Notes under the pieces: generated by a model | Told to the model about the DNA's origin: nothing | The model's input: the letters and a program-made list of their open reading frames with translations, nothing else | Database searches by the model: none | Made by a program: the position numbers and the translations under genes | Source of the DNA: JAWLGZ01 sp041690635 | GTDB taxonomy: Bacteria > Pseudomonadota > Gammaproteobacteria > Thiohalomonadales > Thiohalomonadaceae | Direction of reading: 5' to 3' | Assembly: GCA_041690635.1 (NCBI GenBank) | Contig: JAWLGZ010000002.1 | Coordinates: 496,001 to 560,000 of the forward strand | DNA: 64,000 nucleotides | Part shown: positions 45,253 to 53,954 of the stretch, in pieces | How positions within the stretch are numbered: the first letter of the stretch is position 1 | How the letters are laid out: each line of letters begins with the position of its first letter

Positions 45253-45375
45253 GTCTACCTGCCTTTTGCCCTGGAGCGGAAGTATCCCAACACGGCGACC
45301 GGGTGGGGCTGGCAGTATCTCTTTCCCGCTTCGAGGCGGGGAATAGACCCGCTAACCGGCCGCGAGGGACGGCTC
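45253..45375 (+). pseudogene. intI: Integron integrase IntI remnant, internal-C-terminal fragment
   Basis: Translation reads VYLPFALERKYPNTATGWGW then QYLFPASRRGIDPLTGREGR, the IntI-specific segment that follows the catalytic Lys and distinguishes integron integrases from other tyrosine recombinases. Neither the N-terminal domain nor the HxxR and Tyr boxes are found nearby. It points rightward, opposite to the cassettes, as in a normal integron. A REP-like element follows at 45406. It overlaps the first intI only over VYLPxALER. Confidence 0.85.
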
Positions 45376-45405
45376 CGGGGGAATGGCGCTTGCGGCACAA
45401 CCGGA

Positions 45406-45451
45406 GATAAAGCGGCTTTGCCGCTGTTCGCCCGGAGGGCCGGACTCCTAC
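45406..45451. repeat. REP-like palindrome
   Basis: AAAGCGGCTTTGCCGCTGTT followed by CGCCCGGAGGGCCGGACTCC. Downstream (45565-45631) a looser inverted repeat (GTAGGGGGCATTGCGCC and GGCG...TTGCGCCCTAC) fills the rest of the gap before hemH; no gene is seen there. Confidence 0.75.
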
Positions 45452-45644
45452 GTGTCAGACGTTCCGTCACAGTTTGGCAACCGCAGGAGAGGCGGAAGCC
45501 GCGATTGGGGCGGTGGTTTTTCCGGCCACGTTATCGCGACGTCCGTCGCTCCTACAGCGAAGTTGTGTAGGGGGCATTGCGCCACATTGATGCCACCCGC
45601 AGCGTCGGCGTAATGAGATTGCGCCCTACGGCCGGGGGCGAGGA

Positions 45645-46640
45645 TCAGCTCCAGCCGCACAGTTCGCGGTCGATGATCTCCGCCAGCGCTTCGATGTGGT
45701 CGGTACGGTCGTTCAGTGCGGGGATGTAGCGGTAGGACTCGCCGCCGGCCCGGAGGAAGAGTTCGCGATTGGCGATGGCGATCTCCTCCAGCGTTTCCAG
45801 GCAGTCGGCCGCGAAGCCGGGGCAGATCACATCGACGCTGCGCACCCCTTCGCCCGGCAATGCCTTCAGCGTCTCGTCCGCATAGGGTTGCAGCCACGAC
45901 TCGCGACCGAAACGGGACTGGAACACCACCTGCCACCGTTCGGCTGGTAGCGAAAGCCGACTCGCCACCTGTTCCGCGGTCGCCAGAGACTGTCGATAGT
46001 AAGGGTCCCCCTCCTCCCGATAGCGCAGCGGCGTACCGTGGAACGAGAAGAGCAGCCGTTCCGCCGGTTCGCTGTCCTCCCAGGCGTCTTTGATGGAGGC
46101 GGCGAGCGCCTCCAGGTAGCCGGGATGATCGTGATAGTCCCGAATGAATCGAATCGCGGGCAGGTCGCGCGGCTGCGCCAGTTCGCCGGCCAAGGCATCG
46201 AAGGTGGAGGCGGTGGTTGAGCAGGAGTACTGCGGATAGAGCGGCAGGACAATCAGCCGTTCGGCCCCCGCGGCGCGCAGTTCACGCAGCGCCGCACCGA
46301 GTGACGGATTGCCATAGCGCATGCCCAGTGCCACCCGCACCCGCCCCGGGTGATTGATCTTCAGCCGCTCCTGCAACTGCATCGCCTGGCGCTCGGAAAT
46401 GACCCGCAGGGGCGCCCCCTGCTCCGTCCAGATTTTTTCATAGAGCGCCGCCGAGCGCGCCGGACGGGTGCGCAGAATGATGCCGTGCAAAATCGGCCAC
46501 CACACGGCGCGGGGCAGGTCCACCACCCGGCGATCCGACAGGAACTCGGCAAGATAGCGGCGCAACGCCCTCGCTGTCGGCGCGTCGGGGGTGCCGAGGT
46601 TGGTGATCAGTACGCCGATGGGTTTGTCGTTGTTGGTCAT
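45645..46640 (-). CDS. hemH: Ferrochelatase
   Basis: 331 residues. Inserts Fe2+ into protoporphyrin IX. Conserved blocks: IGVLITNLGTPDAPTARALRRYL, RYGNPSLGAAL, VLPLYPQYSCSTTAST, and the active-site LLFSFHGTPLRYREEGDPYY with the metal-binding His. VICPGFAADCLETLEEI is the C-terminal signature with the catalytic Glu. It marks the right border of the second array. Confidence 0.96.
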   Translation of the reverse strand: MTNNDKPIGVLITNLGTPDAPTARALRRYLAEFLSDRRVVDLPRAVWWPILHGIILRTRPARSAALYEKIWTEQGAPLRVISERQAMQLQERLKINHPGRVRVALGMRYGNPSLGAALRELRAAGAERLIVLPLYPQYSCSTTASTFDALAGELAQPRDLPAIRFIRDYHDHPGYLEALAASIKDAWEDSEPAERLLFSFHGTPLRYREEGDPYYRQSLATAEQVASRLSLPAERWQVVFQSRFGRESWLQPYADETLKALPGEGVRSVDVICPGFAADCLETLEEIAIANRELFLRAGGESYRYIPALNDRTDHIEALAEIIDRELCGWS

Positions 46641-46732
46641 GGTGGATGCCCGCTTGTGGCGCGGGTTCTGTTATATCACGCCTTCGTCTTCGCCTTTTCG
46701 CCGCTTCCGCCGCTCCTACAAGAAGATGGGAG

Positions 46733-47851
46733 TCACGGCTCGCGGCCAAGCAGGATCGCGAAGTCGTCGAGAATCGCCCGGCTGATGTGCTCCACCTTTT
46801 TGCGCATGACTGACCCCACGGCATCGGTGAGCGAGAACACCGGGATGACCAGGGCCTCGTCCACGTGGGCGAGACGCAGCATGGCGCCGACCTCCTCCGC
46901 CAGGCCGGGCACCGCCTGGAGCAGTGCAGCCAGGGGCTCGTCGGGGGCGTCCATTGCCGCCTGGACTGCATCCCGCACCATCTCCAGCTCACGAAACCGC
47001 TCCTGTTCCCGCCGCACCGGGCCGAAATAGCGGCCGATGGCGTTCAGCAGGGCGCTGTAGACATCCTGATCGGCCGGGCGGCGCAGCGCGTCCGCGGCCA
47101 CCTCCATGAAGGTACGGCCCTCGGCATCGAGAAGCCTCCCCAGTAGGGCTGCATCCGGATTCACCGCCTCAATCAACCCGGTCAACGCGCTCAGGTGCGC
47201 ATCCCGATCGGGCCTCGGGTCGACCCGCTCCGGCAAGGCACCGGGAACCGCTGCCAGAAAGCCGACCCGGTAAGTCTTGCGGCTGCGCCCCGCCTCCCAC
47301 AGCCGCTGGCGCCGCTCGTCGCTGATGAGGCCCGGCCGCAGGATCAGTCGAACCGTATCCAGCACGTGCTGGTGTTCGGTCTCGAAGGGAAGGTACTCGA
47401 CCAAGAATTCGGCCAGCACCGGCCCCATCTCTCCTGCGGCGATACGCGGGTTGGAGAGCATGCGCCGGGCATTCTCGGCGTCCTGAAGTATCCACCAGGC
47501 GCGCCGTGCCAGTTCGTCATCCAGCGACGGGGAACAGGTGACGGCGACCACCGCCTCCGGTTCGCCGAGCATGAGCAGCTTGTCCAGGTTCTGGTTGTCC
47601 ACCTGCCCCATGCGGGTCCAGCGGCGGAGAAACACCGGATACCCGCCGGGCGATCCAAGGACCGCGCCGGAGAGGAGTTCGCGCACCCCGCCGAGGTACT
47701 TGTCCGGATTGCGGTTGGGGTTCAGGGCCACCTTCATCTCCTGATCGCCGGAGAGACCGTAGACGGCCATCGCCCCCTCGTCGATACGAATCGCCTGGGC
47801 GTTGGCGACGAGGACATTCAGTCGCAGGGTGTCTTCGCTGCTGAGTTCCAT
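46733..47851 (-). CDS. dsrS: DsrS-like sulfur metabolism protein
   Basis: 372 residues, soluble, mostly helical. The N-terminus (MELSSEDTLRLNVLVANAQA) and blocks such as SPGGYPVFLRRWTRMGQ, ARRAWWILQDAENARRML and EYLPFETE match my recollection of DsrS of sulfur-oxidising gammaproteobacteria; this is recall rather than a motif-based proof. DsrS is usually at the end of a dsr cluster and has no known enzyme activity. Here it sits after the metallopeptidase/VWA gene. A heptamer array lies just before the start, replacing any Shine-Dalgarno motif. Confidence 0.6.
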   Translation of the reverse strand: MELSSEDTLRLNVLVANAQAIRIDEGAMAVYGLSGDQEMKVALNPNRNPDKYLGGVRELLSGAVLGSPGGYPVFLRRWTRMGQVDNQNLDKLLMLGEPEAVVAVTCSPSLDDELARRAWWILQDAENARRMLSNPRIAAGEMGPVLAEFLVEYLPFETEHQHVLDTVRLILRPGLISDERRQRLWEAGRSRKTYRVGFLAAVPGALPERVDPRPDRDAHLSALTGLIEAVNPDAALLGRLLDAEGRTFMEVAADALRRPADQDVYSALLNAIGRYFGPVRREQERFRELEMVRDAVQAAMDAPDEPLAALLQAVPGLAEEVGAMLRLAHVDEALVIPVFSLTDAVGSVMRKKVEHISRAILDDFAILLGREP

Positions 47852-47858
47852 AAAGTAC

Positions 47859-47891
47859 GGTCGGTGGTCGGTGGTCGGTGGTCGGTGGTCG
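47859..47891. repeat. Heptanucleotide array (GGTCGGT)n
   Basis: About four and a half copies of CGGTGGT/ACCACCG lie between the dsrS-like start at 47851 and the stop of the upstream gene at 47892. On the complementary strand the unit is CGACCAC, the same as at 31753-31780. Confidence 0.85.
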
Positions 47892-49100
47892 TCAGTTCAA
47901 CTGAATCCGCTGCCCCCACGGGATCGGCGCGCGCCCCTTGATGAGCCAGATCACCGGATAGTTCGGCTCCCGCTGCGGGAACTCGCCGTTGGCGTCGGTG
48001 AAATAGACCAGCAGCGCCGGCTGACGACCTTCGCGCTCCAGCCAGTCGAACACCGGGCGGAAACTGGTGCCTCCGCCGCCGTGAAACGCCTGCGGCAGTT
48101 CCACTGCCTCCCAGGGTTCGAAGGTCCAGGGACCTCCGTTCGTCAAATCGGCATCGCATGCCAGCAGGGTGATGCGCGCCCGCACCTGGGCCTTGATGGC
48201 GTCCACCTCGGAGACGAACTGGCGCATCTCTTCATCGCCGATGGAGCCGCTGATGTCCAGCGCCACTGCGATATCCACCTCATCGGAACGCATGCTCGGC
48301 AGAATGGCGCTGCCCTCCCGCTTGGACGGGCGCGAATAGTTGTAGTCGTCACGCGCGGTCGCCGTCATGTAGCGGGCCAGCAGCATCCGCCACGGCAGCT
48401 CCGGCTGCAACAGGTGATCGATCATGCGCGCCAGTGCGCCGCCCATCTTGCCCGCAGCCATCGCCTGCTGCGCAGCACCGGCCATGCGTTGGCGCCACTG
48501 CACCGACAGACGTTCCCGCTCCTGCGCCGACAGGGGCGGCGGGCGCCCGGCGCCGGACTGCCGCTTTTCGTCTTTCTGCTCGCTGCTGCCGCCGCCCTTC
48601 TGCTCCGACCGGTTGCCGCCGCTGCCGGCCGAACCGCCCTTGCCGTCGCTGTCGGCGTCGTAGATGTGGTCGTCCTCGGTCTGCTTGCGGTCGTCCTCGT
48701 CCAGGCAGGGGTAGATCTCCTCCGCCGTCATGCCCGCGAACTGTTCCAGGTAGAGCGCGTCCGGCGTCGGTGTCAGCCCCTCCTCGATGAGCAGCGGGTT
48801 GATCGCGAAGTCGCAGGCCAGGTCCCAGCGGTGGCGATCACGGTGCTGGCGGCGGGCGAAGTGGGACAGGGCGCAGTGAAGCGCCTCGTGAGCAAGGATG
48901 AACTGGGTCTGGTTGAGCGAGAGGGCGTCGATGAACTCGGGATTGAAATAGAACGCCTTGGCGTCGGTGGCCACCGTCTTGCACCAGGCCGGGTCCGCCT
49001 CGATCATCGGCAGGCGCAGCACCAGCGCACCGAGAAACGGCTTGTCCAGGATCAGCCGCGTCCGCGCCGCGCTCAGCTTGGTTTCGACGTCAGCAGTCAT
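47892..49100 (-). CDS. Metallopeptidase-like/VWA-like protein (DUF2201)
   Basis: 402 residues from MTADVETKLSAARTRL at 49100. The N-terminal half has a zinc peptidase signature FILAHEALHCALSHFARR (HExxHxxxH). The middle is low complexity (Gly, Ser, Lys, Asp). The C-terminal half is a von Willebrand A-like domain with the metal-binding site VAVALDISGSIGDEEMRQF. Such proteins are always paired with a MoxR ATPase, which follows here, and are thought to act in protein complex or cofactor maturation. The start was preferred over the upstream in-frame ATG at 49115, which overlaps the palindrome. Confidence 0.88.
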   Translation of the reverse strand: MTADVETKLSAARTRLILDKPFLGALVLRLPMIEADPAWCKTVATDAKAFYFNPEFIDALSLNQTQFILAHEALHCALSHFARRQHRDRHRWDLACDFAINPLLIEEGLTPTPDALYLEQFAGMTAEEIYPCLDEDDRKQTEDDHIYDADSDGKGGSAGSGGNRSEQKGGGSSEQKDEKRQSGAGRPPPLSAQERERLSVQWRQRMAGAAQQAMAAGKMGGALARMIDHLLQPELPWRMLLARYMTATARDDYNYSRPSKREGSAILPSMRSDEVDIAVALDISGSIGDEEMRQFVSEVDAIKAQVRARITLLACDADLTNGGPWTFEPWEAVELPQAFHGGGGTSFRPVFDWLEREGRQPALLVYFTDANGEFPQREPNYPVIWLIKGRAPIPWGQRIQLN

Positions 49101-49117
49101 CTTACGAAAACACAATT

Positions 49118-49198
49118 AACCGCAGAGGGCGCAGAGGAGAGACTGTGATGAAGCGAGAAAAATTCACTTCTTGGATTTTCCTCTGCGTCCTCTGCGTT
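49118..49198. repeat. CGCAGAG-family inverted repeat
   Basis: AACCGCAGAGGGCGCAGAGG (49118 on) and TCCTCTGCGTCCTCTGCGTT (to 49198) form an almost perfect stem around an AT-rich loop. It separates the MoxR gene from the VWA gene. Confidence 0.8.
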
Positions 49199-49214
49199 GA
49201 ATCGCTTTTCGGTT

Positions 49215-50261
49215 TCAGTCGGCATAGAGCAGGACGTCGGCAACCGCCTTGGCCCAGGGAGCGAAGGCGGGCACGTTGAACAGCTCCTGGCCCACCGCCC
49301 GGTGCAGATCGGAGACCAGCATCACCCCCATCTCCCGCTCCGGGAAGCGGCCGGCGAACTCGAGCACGGGCCCGTACACGTCAGCGCCGTTTCCCTCCAC
49401 CCGCGCACGCAGGGCGCGGCCGACCAGGGCGGAGGCGACCGCATATTGCAGGTCGATCTCCCGCGGCACCTCGACCTCCTCGCCGCGCACGATCGCATCG
49501 ATATCGGGCAGCTTGTCCATGTTGCGGACGAAGGCCGCGCATTCGATGCCGGCGGCGGGACCGACACAGGCCTGGAGCGACTCCACCAGCAGCCCGTGGT
49601 GTTCACCGAACTTGTGCAGGGCGCGGTGGGCAAACTCCCAGGAGCGGGGCGATGGAAAGGCGACCGGGTTGTGCGCCGGGTCGAAGTCGAACAGCAGCTC
49701 GGGGCGAAAGCGCAGAAAGGCGATAATGCGTTCGTCCACGCCGGCCCGATAGGCCCACAGCACCCAGTCGTCCAGGTGGGCCTCCACCTCAAAGTGGGCG
49801 AACCGGTTGGCAAGCGGCGCCGGCATGCTGTAGGTGACGCCGCGATCCCCCTGGCGGTTGCCGGCGGCGAAGATGGCCCAGCCGTCGGGAACCCGGTATT
49901 CACCCAGGCGCCGGTCGAGAATGAGCTGGTAGGCGGCGGCGGAGACGCTCGGCGGCGCCGAGGTGATCTCGTCCAGGAACAGGATGCCCTCGGGGCCGTG
50001 GCGCCCGGCATCCGGCAGCATGGCCGGCACCGCCCACTCCACATGCTCGCCGACGCGGAAGGGAATGCCGCGCAGATCGCTCGGCTCCATCTGCGACAGG
50101 CGGACATCGACCACCGACACCTCGTGGCGCGCCGCCACCTGCCCGACCATCTGCGACTTGCCCACGCCCGGCGGTCCCCACAACATGACCGGCGTGTGAT
50201 GACCGTCGCGCGTGCTGGCGAATTCGCGTTCGAGAACTTCAGTGATATGTGCAGGACGCAT
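49215..50261 (-). CDS. MoxR-family AAA+ ATPase
   Basis: About 348 residues from the ATG at 50261 (a TTG at 50267 is possible). Walker A WGPPGVGKSQMVGQVAAR, Walker B EGILFLDEITSAPPSV and sensor 1 FAAGNRQGDRG. MoxR ATPases act with VWA proteins to insert cofactors or mature enzyme complexes. The partner is the next gene, 47892-49100. Divergent promoter and termination signals were not obvious. Confidence 0.93.
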   Translation of the reverse strand: MRPAHITEVLEREFASTRDGHHTPVMLWGPPGVGKSQMVGQVAARHEVSVVDVRLSQMEPSDLRGIPFRVGEHVEWAVPAMLPDAGRHGPEGILFLDEITSAPPSVSAAAYQLILDRRLGEYRVPDGWAIFAAGNRQGDRGVTYSMPAPLANRFAHFEVEAHLDDWVLWAYRAGVDERIIAFLRFRPELLFDFDPAHNPVAFPSPRSWEFAHRALHKFGEHHGLLVESLQACVGPAAGIECAAFVRNMDKLPDIDAIVRGEEVEVPREIDLQYAVASALVGRALRARVEGNGADVYGPVLEFAGRFPEREMGVMLVSDLHRAVGQELFNVPAFAPWAKAVADVLLYAD

Positions 50262-50442
50262 GGGCAACCCCGATTACCTCAGAATACTCCCGGACGGCCT
50301 TCCGCACACGGAAGAACCCGACAGGAACAGAAGGGGCAAAAGTTTAGCATTGCCGTCAGGATTACGGCCAGCCTGCCCCGGTCTGTGATCCTGTGAGGAC
50401 GGCCCCTGAGAGAGAATCTTGATTCGACGGGTCGAGACCCGT

Positions 50443-50892
50443 TCAGGTGTAGCCTTCCGGGCGCAGCGGCGCGACCGCCCCCTGCGCCCGGAAGCGGCGG
50501 TAGTCGCCGAGAACCACGGCGTGATCGAAGGCCAGCGGTTGCGGCAGTTGGTCGGGGGAAAAGATCCCAACCGCCGCCGCATCGTCGTGCGCCGCCGGTT
50601 CACCCTCGGCCTCGCCTACATACACGGCGGTAACCGTGTGGCCGCGCGGGTCGCGACGCGGATCGGAGTAGCAGCCGAGCAGCGCAATGAGCCGGACCGA
50701 GAGCCCGGTCTCCTCCGCCGCCTCGCGAATAGCCGCCGCCTCCAGGGACTCGCCGACATCGACGAAGCCCCCGGGGATGGCGAAACCGTAGGGTGGGTTA
50801 CGGCGCTCGATAAGGACAATCGGCCGGCCCGGCCGGTCAGCCAACTCGATGATGCAGTCGGCTGCCAGCAACGGCGTTTCTGGGCGAGGCAT
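50443..50892 (-). CDS. Nudix hydrolase
   Basis: 149 residues. Nudix box GGFVDVGESLEAAAIREAAE followed by ETG at about residues 41-63. The N-terminal VLIERRNPPYGFAIPGG and mid region YSDPRRDPRGHTVTAVYV are typical of ADP-ribose/NADH-type Nudix enzymes in gammaproteobacteria. The ATG overlaps the thioredoxin-like stop (TGATG), so they form one operon. Confidence 0.9.
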   Translation of the reverse strand: MPRPETPLLAADCIIELADRPGRPIVLIERRNPPYGFAIPGGFVDVGESLEAAAIREAAEETGLSVRLIALLGCYSDPRRDPRGHTVTAVYVGEAEGEPAAHDDAAAVGIFSPDQLPQPLAFDHAVVLGDYRRFRAQGAVAPLRPEGYT

Positions 50893-51263
50893 CAGCCCTG
50901 CGGGTTTTCCTGCTCGGCAACCTGGCGGTGCACCTCGGCCATGTCCAGTTCCTTGGCCTTTTCGATAATGGCCTCGAACTGGGAGCCCGGCAGCGCACCC
51001 GGCTGAGAGAAGATGATCACCTTTTCACGCATGATCATCAGCGTGGGGATGGAGCGGATCTGAAAATGGGCGGCCAGCTCCTGCTCCTGTTCGGTATTCA
51101 CCTTGCCGAACACGACCTCAGGGAATTTCTCCGAGATCTCCTCGTAGATGGGACCGAACGACTGACACGGTCCGCACCAGGGAGCCCAGAAATCGATGAT
51201 GACAAAATCGTTACCGCCTGCGATCTCGTCGAAGTTGTCCTTGGTCAGTTCAACAGTCGCCAT
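50892..51263 (-). CDS. Thioredoxin-like protein
   Basis: 123 residues from MATVELTKDNFDEIAGG at 51263, preceded by GGAGGAATC. Active-site motif FWAPWCGPCQSFGPIYEE and the cis-Pro region RSIPTLMIMREK. The C-terminal helix is longer than in TrxA (ELDMAEVHRQVAEQENPQG), so it is a separate thioredoxin family member (often annotated thioredoxin family protein/TrxA2). Cytosolic disulfide reductase role is inferred. Confidence 0.92.
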   Translation of the reverse strand: MATVELTKDNFDEIAGGNDFVIIDFWAPWCGPCQSFGPIYEEISEKFPEVVFGKVNTEQEQELAAHFQIRSIPTLMIMREKVIIFSQPGALPGSQFEAIIEKAKELDMAEVHRQVAEQENPQG

Positions 51264-51322
51264 GATTCCTCCGCAATACCCGGGATAGATGGCCGCCCCC
51301 GCATCCAACGAAACGGACCGCC

Positions 51323-51353
51323 AAAAAAGATAAGGCAGGCCGATGCCTGCCTT
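51323..51353 (-). terminator. Rho-independent terminator between Hsp15 and thioredoxin genes
   Basis: AAGGCAGGC and GCCTGCCTT form a 9-bp stem with an ATCG loop; on the minus strand it is followed by ATCTTTTTT. It would end the Hsp15/zinc-ribbon transcript before the thioredoxin gene. Confidence 0.85.
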
Positions 51354-51403
51354 GGCCTTACATATTAACAGAAACCGGTTCTATGGGACCCGGCGATGCC
51401 GGG

Positions 51404-51802
51404 TCACCCGTTACTGTCGCGGAAACGAATAATCCGCCTGCGATCGCGCTTGTCCGGCCGGCGGTCCGGATGAGGTGTCTTGGCCGCATGCAACCGGCGC
51501 TCCTCGCTCAGGCGTTCCCTCTGCTCAATGCTTTCAGTGCTCTCCTCGTAGAGTCGGCGCGCCTCCGCTGCCGGACCGCGCCGTGCAGAGAGCGCAAGAA
51601 CGGTCACTGTGAACTCCTGAGGCCCCTTGCGGATGGTCAGCGTGTCGCCGCTCTTCACTGCGCGCGAGGGCTTGATCCGGCCTCCGTTGAGGTGGACATG
51701 CCCGCCGTTTATGGCTTCGGTAGCCAGGGCGCGGGTCTTGAAAAAACGCGCGGCCCACAGCCACTTGTCGAGCCGGACACCACTCTCCCCCGCATCGGCC
51801 AT
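51404..51802 (-). CDS. hslR: Heat-shock protein 15 (S4-domain RNA-binding protein)
   Basis: 132 residues. An S4 domain (VRLDKWLWAARFFKTRALAT, EAINGGHVHLNGGRIKPS) followed by a basic tail (RRLHAAKTPHPDRRPDKRDR). Hsp15 binds 50S subunits carrying a nascent peptidyl-tRNA and helps rescue. It starts 2 bp after the zinc-ribbon gene stop; the pair is likely one transcript, with the terminator at 51323-51353. Confidence 0.93.
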   Translation of the reverse strand: MADAGESGVRLDKWLWAARFFKTRALATEAINGGHVHLNGGRIKPSRAVKSGDTLTIRKGPQEFTVTVLALSARRGPAAEARRLYEESTESIEQRERLSEERRLHAAKTPHPDRRPDKRDRRRIIRFRDSNG

Positions 51803-51804
51803 GC

Positions 51805-52026
51805 TCAGGCCTCCTCCTCACCGATCAACTCCTGGAAGTACTCGATCGGCAGCAGGGTGTGCACCCGGGTCTCGCACGCCGGGCAGTGGACCAGGAGAAC
51901 CACGCCCAGGGCCTCAGGAGTGTAATCCTCCCCGGCTATCCGGTGGTACTCCAACACACCTTCGTAGCCGCAGTCGGTACAAACACCCCAAGCCCTTATG
52001 GTCTCTTCGGAGCTCATGATTTCCAT
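51805..52026 (-). CDS. Small CPxCG-type zinc-ribbon protein
   Basis: 73 residues. Two Cys pairs, CTDCG (residues 16-19) and CPACE (near 48-51), predict a zinc ribbon. An ATG at 52017 would shorten it to 70. Members occur throughout gammaproteobacteria as cysteine-rich CPXCG proteins with unknown function. Confidence 0.85.
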   Translation of the reverse strand: MEIMSSEETIRAWGVCTDCGYEGVLEYHRIAGEDYTPEALGVVLLVHCPACETRVHTLLPIEYFQELIGEEEA

Positions 52027-52298
52027 CCGGTTGACGGACGGCAGTGTAGCGGAGGAGAACAGGGAGGGAAATTAATGCTGTCACTAAAGGTTCACAATTG
52101 CATTGCCGACAAGGCATGATGAGCACGACCGTTTCCGCGGATGCGGCCGTCGGCGGCGGGACAGGTTCGAGCGACTCGGAGTTCAGGCAGACGTGCGCGG
52201 ATTTTTGCCGCTTGCGTGAAGGGGTTTGCCTCCCGCCCGGGAGGGGCACCGGTCCTCGGTTTCACCGAAAAAATCAAAAGATTCAGGAAACCGGCAAA

Positions 52299-53954
52299 AT
52301 GAAACTGCTCTCCACACTTTCGATAAAGGCACGATTGACACTGGTTGTAGGCGTAACAACAGCTGCCCTGCTCGCCATCGGTATTCTGGGCATGAGCGGA
52401 ATGAGGCAGGCTGCCGACACCCTGGAGCTGGTCTACGAAGATCAGTTGGTGCCCACCGGACAACTCGGCCAGCTCCTCCAGATGATGGAGGAAAACCGCG
52501 CCCAGCTGGTGCTTGCGCTGCAGCACGATCCGGTGAGCGAATTTGCTCCCATGCACAACCACCCGCTATCGATGCATACCGATATCGTGGATAAGAATAT
52601 CGAGAAGATCTCCGAATTGTGGGCGCATGTCATGCCTCACCTGAAAGGTCCGGAGCAGGCAAAGCTGGCGGAGGAGTTCACCACCCTGCGCCAGGTATTC
52701 GTTGCCGAGGGGCTGGAGCCTGCGGTGGCGAAGCTTCAGGCAGGGGAATACCGGGCGGCGAACCTGGTTATCCTGCAGCAGGTAAACCCGAGCTTCAGTA
52801 AGGCGCATGAGGCGGCCAAACGGCTCCTGCAGTCGCTGCTCGACAGCGCGCAGGCGAGCCACGAAGAGGCTGAACAGCGCACCACCTTCATGCTGACCGC
52901 CTTCGTCACGCTGCTGGTGGCCGGTGTCGGCCTCTCGGTACTGCAGGCCTTTTTCACTATCCGCGGTGTCAACAATGCGGTTCACCAGATCGATACGGTG
53001 GTGACGCAGCTTGCCGACGGTAATCTGTCGGCGCGTAGCGGTTATGCGCGGAACGACGAATTGGGACACATCGCCCGGGCGGTCGACCGGATGGCCGAAA
53101 CCTTCAAGAACACGGTTCAGGAGCTGACCGGGGCGATTGCCGACCTGACCACGGCCGCGGAAGAGACCTCGGCGGTGACCGAGCAGACCAGCAGCGGTAT
53201 TCGGCAACAGCAGTCGGAAACCGAGCAGGTCGCCACCGCCATGAACGAGATGAATGCCACCGTTCACGAGGTGGCCAGCAATGCGGTCCAGGCCGCCTCG
53301 GCGGCCCACAATGCCGACGAACAGGCGGCCAACGGCCGGCGCGTGGTCTCCCAGACCATCGAGGCGATGGATGCCCTCGCCACCGAGGTGGAGAAGGCGG
53401 CCGAGGTGATCCACTCGTTGGAGTCGGAGAGCGAGAGCATCGGCACCGTCCTCGACGTCATCCGCGGCATCGCCGAGCAGACCAACCTGCTCGCCCTCAA
53501 CGCCGCCATCGAGGCGGCACGGGCGGGAGAACAGGGCCGGGGCTTCGCCGTGGTTGCGGATGAGGTACGCACGCTCGCCCAGCGCACCCAGCAGTCCACC
53601 CAGGAGATTCAGGTGATGATCGAGCGTCTCCAGGGAGGTGCGCGCAACGCGGTGCAGGTGATGGAGGCGGGCCGCAACCGTGCCCAGGCTGGTGTCGATC
53701 AGGCGGCCCAGGCCGGCACTTCGTTGGAGGCGATCACCGAGGCGGTGACACGCATCAACGACATGAACACCCAGATCGCCAGCGCTGCCGAGCAACAGAG
53801 CGCGGTGGCCGAGGAGATCAACCGCAATATCAGCAACATCAGTCAGATAGCGGAACAGACCTCCGAGGGTTCACAACAGACCGCGGCCGCCAGCGAGACC
53901 CTGGCCCGACTGGCCGAGGAGCTGCAGGCGCTCGTCAGCCGCTTCCGGCTCTAA
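52299..53954 (+). CDS. Methyl-accepting chemotaxis protein
   Basis: 551 residues from MKLLSTLSIKARLTLVVGVT at 52299; the longer frame upstream lacks family features. Membrane segment 1 is near 10-30, followed by a periplasmic four-helix-bundle sensor (about 35-190) with His and Met-rich sequence (APMHNHPLSMHTDIVDKNIE). Membrane segment 2 is near 190-212, then HAMP, then the signalling domain with EQTNLLALNAAIEAARAGEQ. Its signalling domain closely matches the receptor at the window start. No C-terminal CheR-binding pentapeptide. Confidence 0.95.
   Translation: MKLLSTLSIKARLTLVVGVTTAALLAIGILGMSGMRQAADTLELVYEDQLVPTGQLGQLLQMMEENRAQLVLALQHDPVSEFAPMHNHPLSMHTDIVDKNIEKISELWAHVMPHLKGPEQAKLAEEFTTLRQVFVAEGLEPAVAKLQAGEYRAANLVILQQVNPSFSKAHEAAKRLLQSLLDSAQASHEEAEQRTTFMLTAFVTLLVAGVGLSVLQAFFTIRGVNNAVHQIDTVVTQLADGNLSARSGYARNDELGHIARAVDRMAETFKNTVQELTGAIADLTTAAEETSAVTEQTSSGIRQQQSETEQVATAMNEMNATVHEVASNAVQAASAAHNADEQAANGRRVVSQTIEAMDALATEVEKAAEVIHSLESESESIGTVLDVIRGIAEQTNLLALNAAIEAARAGEQGRGFAVVADEVRTLAQRTQQSTQEIQVMIERLQGGARNAVQVMEAGRNRAQAGVDQAAQAGTSLEAITEAVTRINDMNTQIASAAEQQSAVAEEINRNISNISQIAEQTSEGSQQTAAASETLARLAEELQALVSRFRL

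Noticed and set aside
45376..45570. Continuation of the IntI fragment to the end of its open frame
   Set aside because: After GREGRL the translation comes from a REP-like palindrome and shows no integrase motifs.
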